A stretch of DNA of 64,000 bases from Candidatus Poribacteria bacterium (GCA_028820845.1 JAPPII010000118.1:1-64000), one strand, 5' to 3'; numbered from the stretch's first letter, positions 1 to 9,330 are shown. Notes: generated by a model from the letters alone, not told the origin. Program-made: numbers and translations.

Positions 1-48
1 CGCTCTTAGGCAACGCTTTTAGTAGTCGGACCACAACTTTGATAAATG

Positions 49-1179
49 TCAGTTAATATATTTCAAAGCAAAGAAAAGTGCCTTTTCGTACTTTTTGTCT
101 TCCAATGCCTTCTCTGCAAGGGAGGGCAATTGCCAGAATTCTTGCCGGAGTGCCAAATTAAAACCCCGCGTTTCGAGCCGGTGCTTTAGAAGGTCTTTAT
201 AATCTGAGAGAAGTTGACAACCTGGAACCGTCTCGGCTAACCCACAGTAATCTTGGACGATTGCACTATAGTCAACAATGTTGAGACCGTCATAAGTTTT
301 TCGCCAATAAAGGAAGACTGCAACGTCTGGATGCTTTTTGCAGAAGTATTGATAGTTTATCAGTTCGCTTTCGCGTGCTTGGACAAAGTTTCTTGAATGA
401 AACTGGTGGTAACTTATTGCGTCTCGACAGAGCTTATATTCGATTCCGTGTTTATAAAGGCGGTAACCCATTTCGTAATCTTCAATACCCCAGCCTATGA
501 AATTTTCATCGAATAAACCGAGTTCAAGTAAATGGCTTTTGCCTACAGAAACATTGCACGTAACAAAGAAAATCCAAGGAATAAAGAACCCTTTTAAATC
601 TTCTCCATATATCCTACTTATTCTTTCAAAATTGACATCCATCCCGTAGGAAAGGCGAGTCACTTGATTGAAATCAGAATTGATGTCTTCTGCTGCAATC
701 AAAGGATCTTCTGACCGTAGATCGGATAGGTTTTCTTGCTTTGGAAACGACTTTTGCAAATAGGAAAGAATCGCCCGTGGTCTCAGCGCGTCTGGGACAA
801 ATGAGAAAACATGTGCGTGGTAACCCCCAACAACCAGATTCCGATTTTGCTGGTGTGGCCTCAGATGGCTCTCAACGAACTGTGAAGGAACTATTTGGTC
901 GTCGTCGATAAAAATGATTGTCTCCCCTTTCGCCCTTAGGATTCCTGCATTTCTCGCGGCGGAACGTCCAGCGTTCTTCTGCTTGACATATACATGCTGA
1001 AAGGGAAAGCGTGTGGATGTAGAAAAAAGTTCATGAGTCCCGTCCGTCGAACCGTCATCAATGATAACTACTTCAAAGCTTTCATGTGGATACGTCTGAT
1101 GGATAAGGGATGTTAGTGTTAACTCCAGAAACTTTTTTTTATTATATGTTGGTATAATAAGGCTTGCATCTAATGTCAT
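49..1179 (-). CDS. GT2 family glycosyltransferase with GT7-like C-terminal motif
   Basis: Predicted cytoplasmic inverting glycosyltransferase of the GT-A fold. The N-terminus IIPTYNKKKFLE, the nucleotide-binding DDGSTDG (residues 41-47) and the metal-binding IDDD (about 91-94) are the GT2 hallmarks. GWGIEDYE (229-236) matches the acceptor-side motif of the GT7 C-terminal/GalT-like domain. At 376 residues it is a single catalytic domain without membrane segments. It is the last gene in the window of a minus-strand run (3790 to 49), 18 nt behind a clear paralogue at 1198-2250, so the pair arose by duplication. Donor and acceptor cannot be read from sequence; a surface polysaccharide or a glycosylated natural product are both possible. 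Confidence 0.9.
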   Translation of the reverse strand: MTLDASLIIPTYNKKKFLELTLTSLIHQTYPHESFEVVIIDDGSTDGTHELFSTSTRFPFQHVYVKQKNAGRSAARNAGILRAKGETIIFIDDDQIVPSQFVESHLRPHQQNRNLVVGGYHAHVFSFVPDALRPRAILSYLQKSFPKQENLSDLRSEDPLIAAEDINSDFNQVTRLSYGMDVNFERISRIYGEDLKGFFIPWIFFVTCNVSVGKSHLLELGLFDENFIGWGIEDYEMGYRLYKHGIEYKLCRDAISYHQFHSRNFVQARESELINYQYFCKKHPDVAVFLYWRKTYDGLNIVDYSAIVQDYCGLAETVPGCQLLSDYKDLLKHRLETRGFNLALRQEFWQLPSLAEKALEDKKYEKALFFALKYIN

Positions 1180-1197
1180 TGAAAGCTCCTTTATGTT

Positions 1198-2250
1198 TTA
1201 ACCATCGTTAGTTCTTCTGTACTCAATGTCCCAACCGTAAGATTCACACTCGTGTTTGACTAAGTTATAATAATCATCTGCTATGAACTTTGCGATCTCG
1301 AGCAATTCATAATATTGACAAACTAACGCATTGTAAGTCAATATATCCACTTGGGATGTACTTAAACGCCAATGGAGGTAGACTTCAACATCAGGATGCT
1401 TTTGGCAAAAGTGGGTATAATTCTTTACTTTGCTTACCACACGATCTTCCGTCACGTTATCCCAATGTATTAGTCGGTAAACAAAGGATGCTTTGTCAAG
1501 CACGAAATTGAGTCTTTGCTTATATAAGCGATATCCGAATTCAAAGTCTTCTAATCCCCACCCCTTAAAACTCTCATCGAATCCACCGATCTCTACGCAG
1601 TGGTGCTTGCTCACGGAGAAATTTGCTGTTGTCAATAACAACCATGGAAGGCGGAATCCATTCAGTTGAGGGGTGTGAATTTCATAAGTCCTTTCCCATC
1701 GATCTCTTTCACCGGCATAAGATAAGTGGGCGAGTTTGTCAAATCCATCAGAAAAGTCTTGAGGATGGATTAACATTGTGCCAACGGGAATGCTTCTTAA
1801 GTGACGCAAAGCCTCTTGGCGGCTTAACGTTTCTATCAAGAGCCCCTTACGAGGAGAGTCATCTGGGAGCATCTGAGAAAAAGTTAAATATTTGTATCCC
1901 AGAACGACAGAATTGTCCCCCTTTTGATGATTTTCCATGTGACTTTCTATGAAAGTTGGGGTCGGAATGCAGTCATCATCAATAAAGATAATCGTTTTGC
2001 CGGATGCCTTCTCTATGCCACGATTCCTCGCGCCCGAATACCCTTGGTTTTCCTGATGTGTATAGTTAATTTGATAAGGCACCTTGAGAGACGAAACAAG
2101 CGTCTCTGTCCCATCCGTTGAACCATCGTTGATAACAACAACCTCGTACTTTTCTAGAGGATAGGTTTGGAATCCGAGTGCTGTTAAAGTGATCTCAAGA
2201 AAATCTTTTTTATTATAGGTTGGAATTACAACACTTACATCAACAGCCAT
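1198..2250 (-). CDS. GT2 family glycosyltransferase, paralogue of the neighbour
   Basis: Second GT2 enzyme with the same architecture as 49-1179: VVIPTYNKKDF at the N-terminus, NDGSTDG, IDDDCIP and GWGLEDFEFGYRLYK. The first D of the DDGSTDG box is N here, a conservative change also seen in active GT2 enzymes. I start it at the ATG at 2250, which has GAGG 5 nt upstream; a GTG two codons earlier overlaps less sensibly with the preceding stop at 2258. The two paralogues share the whole length but differ enough to suggest different sugars or acceptors. It lies within the same tightly spaced minus-strand run as the nucleotidyltransferase-like gene upstream. Confidence 0.88.
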   Translation of the reverse strand: MAVDVSVVIPTYNKKDFLEITLTALGFQTYPLEKYEVVVINDGSTDGTETLVSSLKVPYQINYTHQENQGYSGARNRGIEKASGKTIIFIDDDCIPTPTFIESHMENHQKGDNSVVLGYKYLTFSQMLPDDSPRKGLLIETLSRQEALRHLRSIPVGTMLIHPQDFSDGFDKLAHLSYAGERDRWERTYEIHTPQLNGFRLPWLLLTTANFSVSKHHCVEIGGFDESFKGWGLEDFEFGYRLYKQRLNFVLDKASFVYRLIHWDNVTEDRVVSKVKNYTHFCQKHPDVEVYLHWRLSTSQVDILTYNALVCQYYELLEIAKFIADDYYNLVKHECESYGWDIEYRRTNDG

Positions 2251-2257
2251 ATCCACC

Positions 2258-3790
2258 TCACTTTATAGAAACACTGCCTATTGAATGAAATACTTCAACG
2301 CGTTTCGCTTGAATTGCCCCTGCTTGCTTCAATTGAGCAGTCACTTCACAAGCCACTCGTTGCATATCTTTTAATACCATTTCACCAATATCCCCATTGT
2401 AGGCACTTTGCGTATAAAAACCTTCGGGGGTCAGAATAAGTTCATCAGGATGACCGTTGTTCCAGACAATGGTCTCATCGCTGATGCGTTCTACTGAAAC
2501 TCCCGATTTTAAGGCAAATTGCTCGACTTCCGGAAGATGAATTTTCTCAAGATGCCAACACACTTCATCCGTCGTTGTCTCAATAGGAATAATAACCATG
2601 CGTCGATTGGAACGCAAGGACTGAATTTCGCGTGCATCCCATAGCCGATAAGGACGCCCGCTTTGGAATAGGAAATACAATCCAGAAATTGCCTCTCTGA
2701 GAGCCGTGAAGGGACCAACTCGGTCCCGATAATAATCGTACAAGAAAGAAGCCTGCAAAAAACGTCCAGCAATCAATTGCCGACCTCCATGAAAATCTGG
2801 ATTTTCTCTTCCCGTAGAAAATAACATCTTTGAGGTTAGACTCCCCAACCTTTTTGGTTTCAACCTTGATTGGACTCCACTGGGTAATTTGACCTCATAG
2901 TCCAGCTGCAGTTTTGCCAATAAACCACAGAAAATTGCTTGGAGTGAATTTTTTTTCAAAGAATGAAATAAGTAGCTCCAATCTAAGTTATCGCCAGCAT
3001 TTTCTAAACAAGCACTCATATCGTTTAAATCTTTCAATTTCGCGTAGCCGTGACGACTGATGTGTGAGCAGATGATAAGAAGGCAATCCTCTAGCGAAGG
3101 CATCAAGACTTCTCGACTACCAACCTTCAGAGAAAGTGCTCGCTTCCATATATCCAAATCAAGAAGTCCATCACCACATCCTGGAAATGCCCCTAGATGT
3201 AAATCAAAAGGATAAATTTTTAAATTTCCATCTAGTTCAAGCATCTCGGCGATTCCCAAGATGCCCTTTGGACGCGTTACTGAATACGGATAACTCTCCA
3301 AACGGATGCGCTTGGGACGATACCCAACCTGCTTAAAAGCATCAATGACTTCCCATACAACATCTCCGAGAACCACCAAATCTATATCAAACATAGGTCG
3401 AAAAGAACCCACCGGATACAAATCTTTAAAACACGCTCCTTTAACAACCATAAAACTGTCTGCGATCCCTTCAGCTGTCCCCGCAAATAACTCCAAATCT
3501 GCGAATAACTTCTTTTGATACTCTTTCATTTTTTCTAAGCCTGACCGCGCTTGGACAAGGAAAGCATTGAAACAAGAAATTTCAAATCCGCGAGTTTTAA
3601 GGATTTGGAGATTGTGATAAATTTGCGGAGTAACTCCATGAGTTCTAGCAACATTCAACAGATCCATGGCATCAAAATGTCTAACCCCCTGAAGGAGATT
3701 TTCCATCTGCTGTATATCCTTTTCCGAGAGAAACAATTTTCCAAGGCATCTTACAAGTTTACTCTGCAAGGTTTCAGAATCTAGTAACAT
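2258..3790 (-). CDS. Nucleotidyltransferase family protein (NTP_transf_5-like)
   Basis: About 510 residues. The central segment VVKGACFKDLYP followed by FRPMFDIDLVV fits the nucleotidyltransferase-fold family Pfam calls NTP_transf_5 (K-G near the start of the domain, then R-x-M-x-D-x-D). The C-terminal 100 residues are not recognised. Homologues of this family are often found in lasso-peptide and polysaccharide clusters, where their reaction is mostly unknown. The start is taken at the ATG at 3790, with GGAG 7 nt upstream; a TTG 45 nt earlier is the only longer option. It immediately precedes the two GT2 genes, so the three probably form one operon. Confidence 0.7.
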   Translation of the reverse strand: MLLDSETLQSKLVRCLGKLFLSEKDIQQMENLLQGVRHFDAMDLLNVARTHGVTPQIYHNLQILKTRGFEISCFNAFLVQARSGLEKMKEYQKKLFADLELFAGTAEGIADSFMVVKGACFKDLYPVGSFRPMFDIDLVVLGDVVWEVIDAFKQVGYRPKRIRLESYPYSVTRPKGILGIAEMLELDGNLKIYPFDLHLGAFPGCGDGLLDLDIWKRALSLKVGSREVLMPSLEDCLLIICSHISRHGYAKLKDLNDMSACLENAGDNLDWSYLFHSLKKNSLQAIFCGLLAKLQLDYEVKLPSGVQSRLKPKRLGSLTSKMLFSTGRENPDFHGGRQLIAGRFLQASFLYDYYRDRVGPFTALREAISGLYFLFQSGRPYRLWDAREIQSLRSNRRMVIIPIETTTDEVCWHLEKIHLPEVEQFALKSGVSVERISDETIVWNNGHPDELILTPEGFYTQSAYNGDIGEMVLKDMQRVACEVTAQLKQAGAIQAKRVEVFHSIGSVSIK

Positions 3791-3881
3791 AGATTTTCTC
3801 CAAACATCTTTCGTCCATGCCAGTATCGCCCCCAAGACGAACGACCGACAACCCCTGCTTTAAACCACTTGAATATTTACT

Positions 3882-4688
3882 TCAATCATTTACTCTGTTT
3901 GGCTCAAGACAGTCCACTATCTTGTCATAAGCAATAGGCAAGAGATCGTTGTTGAAGTCTAATAAATTTTTTAGGTTCCCTTCATCTAGTAATCTTTCAA
4001 CAACCTTACCAATAGCCACTTTACTGTGAATCCATTTTCGCAGCGCAGGTTTATACATTCTGATTAAATGTTCAACCAAAGTTCTGAGTTCTATGGATCT
4101 ATGCTTTACTTTCGCTTCGATTTCCATTTCATGATGGTGAACTTCTAAATTCCGGAAATGGTAGGTAACAGAGTCAATCGTTAGTTCAGCAAATACAAGA
4201 CCGTCTCCTTCATGTAAAATAATATGTCTAACTTTTCTGTCAATTGTACGGTTCTGAACTACTATTAAGTTTAGATTCTGCATCACAATTTGAGGGGAAG
4301 CAAGATCGAAATTGGAACTCTGGTACCGTATGTTTATGCCCCTGTCCATAAGCTCTTCAACACACCTAACTAAGGCATCGTGAGACCAGGGCAATTCAAC
4401 TTCAAATCGTTCTACGCCTCCCCAATCCGATGATTGTGCGCGATCTTTTAGCGTGAGAAAGAAGTTTGTATCAACCGTTCTAACCCTCAGAGCAAGCAAT
4501 TGATTCTCTAACAGCTGATCGGGGGTATCAAAGTAAAAATCATGAATAGTTTCAGAATTCCGAGGTACCAACCTATACCTTCCGATTGAACGCAAAAGAC
4601 TGATCTGATCTATAATTCCCCGCGGCGTCTCTGAACTAACAACTAAGGTCATCTCACGCTCTATTGAGTCCTGAAAGCCTGATGTCAT
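3882..4688 (-). CDS. CYTH-fold protein (triphosphate tunnel metalloenzyme-like)
   Basis: About 268 residues. The N-terminal IEREMTLVV sits where CYTH proteins have ExExK, and the following FYFDTPDQLLENQLLALRVR and FFLTLK are typical of the fold, as is the acidic/basic alternation of strands (MEIEAKVK) later on. CYTH enzymes hydrolyse or cyclise triphosphate substrates in a tunnel. The lysine of ExExK is replaced by threonine here, so the catalytic state is uncertain. The start is the ATG at 4688; a TTG directly before it is less likely. It lies between the nucleotidyltransferase-like gene and a thymidylate-kinase-like gene, so a linked role in handling nucleotides or polyphosphate is possible but unproven. 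Confidence 0.72.
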   Translation of the reverse strand: MTSGFQDSIEREMTLVVSSETPRGIIDQISLLRSIGRYRLVPRNSETIHDFYFDTPDQLLENQLLALRVRTVDTNFFLTLKDRAQSSDWGGVERFEVELPWSHDALVRCVEELMDRGINIRYQSSNFDLASPQIVMQNLNLIVVQNRTIDRKVRHIILHEGDGLVFAELTIDSVTYHFRNLEVHHHEMEIEAKVKHRSIELRTLVEHLIRMYKPALRKWIHSKVAIGKVVERLLDEGNLKNLLDFNNDLLPIAYDKIVDCLEPNRVND

Positions 4689-4833
4689 CAAGTTTAGTAA
4701 TATCCTCTAAAATATTCTGGACCAATTCCTTATGACTTTGACCCAGAAAACGTATTTAGTAAATCCTATGAGTAAATTCCAATAGGAGTAAACTGTTATT
4801 TATGAATTGTGTAATCCATTTTCAGATAACCGC

Positions 4834-5499
4834 TTAGGAATTCGGGTGCCTTGAAAGGATATACTCAAAAATCAAATGCGACATTTCATCTGCAGTCGTT
4901 CCATCTGTGTGATAGACTACGAACCATCTCCGTTCTTTGGCAAATTGTAAAAGCGTTTGACGGATTTGTGCTTGGTACTTGCAGTATGATTCAAAATCAT
5001 CACCGCTAAATCCATCCCATTTCCCCATTTCTATGTTTTTAAATTTTGATCTTCTTTTCCAAGCGAGCTGCGGATCTATATCAAGCATAACAACAAGGTC
5101 GGGCTCATCAGTGGCATCAAAAATTGAAAAGAGCCACTCCTTATCAAAACCTTTATTTATGAATTTTGCGACAAAACGGTAATACCAGCTGTCAAATAGA
5201 ATCAAGTTCCTCTGAGACCGATCACTTTTCAACCTAACACTCTGTATTGAAAACCAAGCTGCCATTAAAAACAGCCAATAATAATCCCCAAATACATTGT
5301 GCTTTTGTTCACCGAGGTTGGGGGGCCATAGAACTTCCCGTAATTTCGATACCTGATCTCGTATGTAAGGATGATCGAAGTCCGTAGAAGACTTTTCATG
5401 ATATTGAATCTGCGGAATTCTATATTTTAGTTTTTCGTAAACCATCCTTGATATTGTGGTTTTTCCTGACCCATCAATACCCTCAAATGTTAGTAACAT
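4834..5499 (-). CDS. Thymidylate kinase-like P-loop kinase
   Basis: 221 residues beginning LLTFEGIDGSGKTT, the Walker A loop and flanking strand of dTMP kinases. DSWYYRFVAKF stands where thymidylate kinases have the DR-Y motif, with DS instead of DR, and a lid-like region with arginines and lysines (AWKRRSKFKN) follows DLVVMLDIDP. The loss of the DR arginine and the location next to a CYTH protein and glycosyltransferases argue that this is a paralogue specialised for the cluster rather than the housekeeping tmk. The substrate is unknown. The start is the ATG at 5499, with GAG several bases upstream. Confidence 0.75.
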   Translation of the reverse strand: MLLTFEGIDGSGKTTISRMVYEKLKYRIPQIQYHEKSSTDFDHPYIRDQVSKLREVLWPPNLGEQKHNVFGDYYWLFLMAAWFSIQSVRLKSDRSQRNLILFDSWYYRFVAKFINKGFDKEWLFSIFDATDEPDLVVMLDIDPQLAWKRRSKFKNIEMGKWDGFSGDDFESYCKYQAQIRQTLLQFAKERRWFVVYHTDGTTADEMSHLIFEYILSRHPNS

Positions 5500-5680
5500 T
5501 TTTATTTCTCACTTTCATTGATTTAGTATAAGTCTTCATCAAACGCAACCTTGGATTAGTGTTTATACGGATCGATTCTTTGCTGGAAGTAGATAAAAAT
5601 CATCAGTTTCATCTCTCCCAACAAATTCCCACCAGAACTTCAATCTACATAAGGTCTTAGACTTAAAAAAGACGTGCTTC

Positions 5681-6766
5681 CTAATCTTTCAATCTATTGT
5701 GCAATGTCCGTACGCTAATCCCTAATATCCTCGCCGTTTTCGTCCGATTTCCGTTCTGCCACGCCAAAGTGTCGCGGATGAAGGCTTCTTCAACAACCTT
5801 GAGGCTTGTACCGAGGGGAATATGGGTGGCTTGTCGGCTTTCAGATGCAAGTGCTTCTTGTGGAACGTTCGCGGGTGGCTGTCCAAACGCCAAAATTTCT
5901 TCAGGCAGATGTCTGGGTAGGATAACCTCTTCGTCGCTCAGGAGCACTGCACTGATTAATGCGTTTTCCAATTCTCTGACATTTCCTGGCCAGGGATAGG
6001 TTTGCAGACGGTCGAGTGTCTCTGGTGCCATTTTACGCACCGGCCGGTTGTAAGTCTTGCAATGTTGTTTGACAAAGTATTCCGCTAACACGCGAATGTC
6101 TTCTCGCCGTTCGCGTAAGGAGGGTAAAGCAACAGAAACAGCCTTCAGGCGATAGTAAAGATCTTTGCGGAAAGTGCCATTTTCAACCGCTTTTGCAAGG
6201 TGACAGTGCGTCGCTGCAACAACGCGAACATTCACTGGAATAGGCTTCGTTCCGCCGAGACGTTCAATCTCGTTTGTTTCAATAACTCGTAACAACTTTG
6301 CTTGCAAAGCAAGCGGCATATCCCCAATTTCATCAAGGAAAAGTGTGCCGTTGTGCGCCCTTTGAAATCTGCCGATATGTTGTGTTTTCGCGTCGGTAAA
6401 CGCGCCTTTTTCATGTCCAAACAATTCACTCTCAAGCAGCATATCGGGAATCGCTGCGCAGTTGAGAGAAATCATCTTATTTCGCGCCCGCTCGCTGTTC
6501 TGATGTAAAGCACGTGCTATCAACTCTTTACCCGTCCCTGTTTCACCACAAATCAGTACTTTCGCTATTGTATCTGCGATTTTATCAACCTGTTTGAGAA
6601 CTTTGAGCATCTGTGGACTTCTTCCAATAATGCTCTCGTAATTGCCGCGTAATGTATTTTCTGGGAGTCGACGAGAAGGGGCAAATTGCGGGATTCTGGG
6701 TTTTGTAATTGAGTGCGGTCCGTCTACGTGCTGTTGCGATGTATCTCCTTTGGTTCTATGAAGCAT
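5681..6766 (-). CDS. Sigma-54-dependent transcriptional activator without receiver domain
   Basis: 361 residues. A short basic N-terminus (about 45 residues) precedes an AAA+ domain with Walker A GETGTGKE, Walker B GTLFLDEIG and the sigma-54 contact loop ELFGHEKGAFTDA, then a Fis-type helix-turn-helix at the C-terminus (NRTKTARILGISVRTLHNRL). The contact loop normally reads GAFTGA; here the second G is D. There is no response-regulator or sensory domain, so activity must be set by expression or a partner. AGGA lies 6 nt before the ATG at 6766. An ECF-type promoter (6993-7026, minus strand) lies about 230 nt upstream, with a 136-bp repeat between promoter and start. A sigma-54 promoter occurs elsewhere in the window, before glnA. 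Confidence 0.9.
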   Translation of the reverse strand: MLHRTKGDTSQQHVDGPHSITKPRIPQFAPSRRLPENTLRGNYESIIGRSPQMLKVLKQVDKIADTIAKVLICGETGTGKELIARALHQNSERARNKMISLNCAAIPDMLLESELFGHEKGAFTDAKTQHIGRFQRAHNGTLFLDEIGDMPLALQAKLLRVIETNEIERLGGTKPIPVNVRVVAATHCHLAKAVENGTFRKDLYYRLKAVSVALPSLRERREDIRVLAEYFVKQHCKTYNRPVRKMAPETLDRLQTYPWPGNVRELENALISAVLLSDEEVILPRHLPEEILAFGQPPANVPQEALASESRQATHIPLGTSLKVVEEAFIRDTLAWQNGNRTKTARILGISVRTLHNRLKD

Positions 6767-6812
6767 TACTTTTCCTATCTTTTTGAATTGAAATGTGGAC
6801 GCTATCTATCTT

Positions 6813-6948
6813 ATACCAATTCTAATTGATAATTCCTCTTAAAAGGTTGACTATTTTTCAGCGATGCTCGGTGCGGTTAGAAACCGCACCTACCGGGTGT
6901 GGTGTGAGTGGGTTCGGTTAATGCGAGATAAACTTTTAGAAATGGTAT
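6813..6948. repeat. 136-bp MITE-like element, copy 1
   Basis: Begins ATACCAATTCTAA and ends TTAGAAATGGTAT, giving 13-bp terminal inverted repeats with one mismatch. A TA sits at each end, as expected for elements of the Tc1/mariner-IS630 type; that affiliation is inference. The centre holds a perfect hairpin, GGTGCGGTT-AGA-AACCGCACC. It has no coding capacity. This copy lies in the predicted leader of the sigma-54 activator gene, between its ECF-type promoter and the start codon. Copy 5 belongs to the same subtype. Confidence 0.9.
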
Positions 6949-6992
6949 TACCTACCTTTTATACAATTTTCTACATCTTGTGGACCTCATAA

Positions 6993-7026
6993 TATAATAA
7001 CGCGGTTGAAGTGAAGTAAGGTTGCA
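6993..7026 (-). promoter_or_regulatory. ECF-type promoter, site 2 of 3
   Basis: On the minus strand it reads TGCAACC, then 15 nt, then CGCGTTATTATA. The same two blocks with identical spacing occur before the ECF-propeller gene (11937-11970) and before the small nuclease gene (31031-31064). A TGCA-TTT block just upstream of the -35 element is also shared. It resembles the TGAAAC-N16-CG layout of many ECF sigma-factor promoters. It points to the sigma-54 activator that starts at 6766. Confidence 0.7.
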
Positions 7027-7075
7027 TAAAATGCATTGGACTGGAAAAAAGTGCGCTAACCCATGAAAAACTGTG

Positions 7076-9034
7076 TTAATTTTCGGTTGGATAGTAAATT
7101 TCCCAGACTTTAACGAGTGCCTTCGTAAAGTTTTCTGTCGGATAAATAGGCAGAAACGCGCTGCTGGGTTCTCCGCGTAGAAACGGTGCCGTAGCGGTTT
7201 CTTTACCCGTCAGCATGAGATGGGTTGCGGCGTGAGATTTCAGAAACTCCAACGCTTCGCGTTCAGTCTCAGCGAAATTAACGTGCTGTCGGTAGAGTGC
7301 TATCCGATGAGGCATGTAGTGGTCCTGATCAACAATAGTTTTAACCCCAGCGAGTACATTGAGCTGATTCCCGTGGTTCCAGTCGGCAGCTACAACAGCA
7401 GTGGAAGGTAGATTGTGCTTCATCCAAGCGAACGCCTGAGCGAGGCTGCCTCTTCCGGGTGTTGCTCTGTGAGATTTGATGGCAGTGGACATGGTACGAT
7501 TTGCGTGCCCACCGACAGGTGCCCAGAACAGAATCAAGGTCAGCATTAGTGCGGGAATCGCTGTTTTTAAGAGAAGTTGGGGTAGGCGGTGTTTTACTTT
7601 AGCGGCATAAAAAGTGGTAAGGAAAAGGATAAGGTCCGCGGTAAAGAAGGCAATGGATACCCCAACAAAAAAGTTGAAGCGTTCTGCATCGCGTGTGAGT
7701 GCGATCCAGAAGAGCGACCATACGGCAAAGGTGATGTAGATGAGTTCATTCTCAACGGCAGCTTTTCGTTGCCATGCAAGCACAAGAAATCCGATGAGAC
7801 AGGTAGCAATTGCGATACTGAATAAGAAATTGCCAACGAATACCCCAAAAAAGGAATCAAGTACGCTCCGATAAAAGGTTGTTCCGGTGAAGAGTATCAG
7901 CGAAACCGCAAATACCACTCCTTTCATTCTCCAAAATCGGAAGACTAACATGATAACCCCAAGACTCCCCAACATAAAGACACTGCCGTAGTGGGTCATC
8001 CAATACATCAGAAAAGTGCTTTGCAGTTCCTCAATACTCTGCATCAGCGTGCTTTGACTGAAAGGAACGGTGGTATCGGCAAAAGTGCCGCGTTGTATAA
8101 GGATATAACCGAGGCCGAGGGCAACACTTGCGAGGGTTAATCCGAGTGCGAGGGTGCGAGCGTGTCGTCGGAGATTCGCGGCAAAGGGGGACCTTGTGAT
8201 GAGAAAATGCCGGAGGTAACGGATACCCAAAAGTGCAATCGGTGGTACGAGCATCAGGGCAGCGATGTGTGTCGAAAAGCCTTGCCCACTTCGATACGCC
8301 GCGGATGCAAGGTAGAGCAGTGGCACAAAGATACATACCCAGAGTAGATAGAATTCCAACCCATCTTCAGTTTCGGAGGTGAGAAATCGCCAGATTTCAA
8401 TACAAAGGACGATGCTGAGAAAAACACCAAAGCCTTCCCAACTGAGCCCTCCAAGGAATACAACAAAACCGCTGGCGATTGTCCATAAAAGACGTTTGCG
8501 TGGATGATGCGGCTGTAGCGAGGTAAGATAGGTTGTGACAGCAAGGATACCGAGCATCAGGCACCAACTGTCTCTATCTCCAAAGCCAGCCGTACTCCGG
8601 GCGATCGCACCTGGGAGGGTCGCCAGAAGCACACCAACAATGCTCGAAAAAAGGACCCCAAAGGTTCGGGAGAAAAAGAGGCAAAGCACCCCAAGCCCTA
8701 TGCAAAAGCAGACAACAGGCATATAAACGGTAACATGATACAGGGTGACGCTCGGAAATATCCACGCGACCGCTTTGTGAACGTAAGCGAGGGCATAACT
8801 GTAGAGATTGAGGGTTTGCCCTAAATCTCTACCGAGGGGCAGCCATCGACGCATATCCCGCTCTGGCAACTGCCCGTGTTCAGAGATGAGTTGCGCTTGC
8901 CGATAATAGAGATAACCATCCGAGCCAGTTAGCTGCCCCGATGGAACATTCGTGATGCCTTGGAAACGAATGAACGCGGCAAGGCATAAGATACTAACAA
9001 TCAGAAGGGTAATACTTAATTTTTTTATCTTCAT
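7076..9034 (-). CDS. STT3-type oligosaccharyltransferase
   Basis: 652 residues: a polytopic GT-C membrane protein followed by a soluble C-terminal domain. The first external loop has TGSDGYLYYRQA, with the catalytic-type Asp and the DxxY pattern of STT3/PglB/AglB, then GFGDRDSW, the second metal-binding motif. In the C-terminal domain AADWNHGNQL takes the place of the WWDYG sequon-reading motif. STT3 proteins move a lipid-linked glycan onto asparagine in the periplasm or outside. The variant WNHG suggests an altered sequon or a divergent clade. Genes for small exported proteins lie directly upstream (9722-11092) on the same strand and could encode substrates. Such enzymes are rare in bacteria outside Campylobacterota, Desulfobacterota and some candidate phyla. 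Confidence 0.82.
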   Translation of the reverse strand: MKIKKLSITLLIVSILCLAAFIRFQGITNVPSGQLTGSDGYLYYRQAQLISEHGQLPERDMRRWLPLGRDLGQTLNLYSYALAYVHKAVAWIFPSVTLYHVTVYMPVVCFCIGLGVLCLFFSRTFGVLFSSIVGVLLATLPGAIARSTAGFGDRDSWCLMLGILAVTTYLTSLQPHHPRKRLLWTIASGFVVFLGGLSWEGFGVFLSIVLCIEIWRFLTSETEDGLEFYLLWVCIFVPLLYLASAAYRSGQGFSTHIAALMLVPPIALLGIRYLRHFLITRSPFAANLRRHARTLALGLTLASVALGLGYILIQRGTFADTTVPFSQSTLMQSIEELQSTFLMYWMTHYGSVFMLGSLGVIMLVFRFWRMKGVVFAVSLILFTGTTFYRSVLDSFFGVFVGNFLFSIAIATCLIGFLVLAWQRKAAVENELIYITFAVWSLFWIALTRDAERFNFFVGVSIAFFTADLILFLTTFYAAKVKHRLPQLLLKTAIPALMLTLILFWAPVGGHANRTMSTAIKSHRATPGRGSLAQAFAWMKHNLPSTAVVAADWNHGNQLNVLAGVKTIVDQDHYMPHRIALYRQHVNFAETEREALEFLKSHAATHLMLTGKETATAPFLRGEPSSAFLPIYPTENFTKALVKVWEIYYPTEN

Positions 9035-9071
9035 AATATAGTAAAGCCGATAATTACTTATACGCTGTACA

Positions 9072-9103
9072 TCAGCGAGGTTAGGAAATCTCGCCTACCG
9101 TAG
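9072..9103. repeat. Diverged palindromic element related to the MITE core
   Basis: The stretch GCGAGGTTAGGAAATCTCGC followed by CTACCG resembles the GGTGCGGTTAGAAACCGCACC-CTACCGG core of the MITE family but with a different stem. It can form a hairpin with a GCGAG/CTCGC stem. It lies just upstream of the STT3 gene start and beside the tandem array. Confidence 0.5.
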
Positions 9104-9169
9104 GTCGGGAGTGCAAATTTATTTTTAGAATGCACTATAATACTGACAAGTTTGACAAATTAGCAACTT

Positions 9170-9305
9170 ATACCAATTCTAATTGATAATTCCTCTTAAA
9201 AGGTTGGCTATTTTTCAGCACTGCTCGGTGCGGTTAGAAACCGCACCTACTGGGTGTGACGTGAGTGGGTTCGGTTAATGCGAGATAAACTTTTAGAAAT
9301 GGTAT
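9170..9305. repeat. 136-bp MITE-like element, copy 2 (first unit of a tandem triplet)
   Basis: Same ends and length as copy 1. It shares diagnostic bases with copy 6 (GGTTGGCT, CACTGCTCGG, CTACTGGGTG). Its central hairpin has loop AGA. It is followed by a 25-bp spacer (9306-9330) that recurs after copies 3 and 4, so the tandem period is exactly 161 bp. Confidence 0.9.
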
Positions 9306-9330
9306 TACTTTACAGTGAAACCTGAAAATA

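Noticed and set aside
8031-8765. Overlapping frames on both strands inside the STT3 gene
   Set aside because: They are shadows of the membrane-protein coding frame with no start signals or homologous features.
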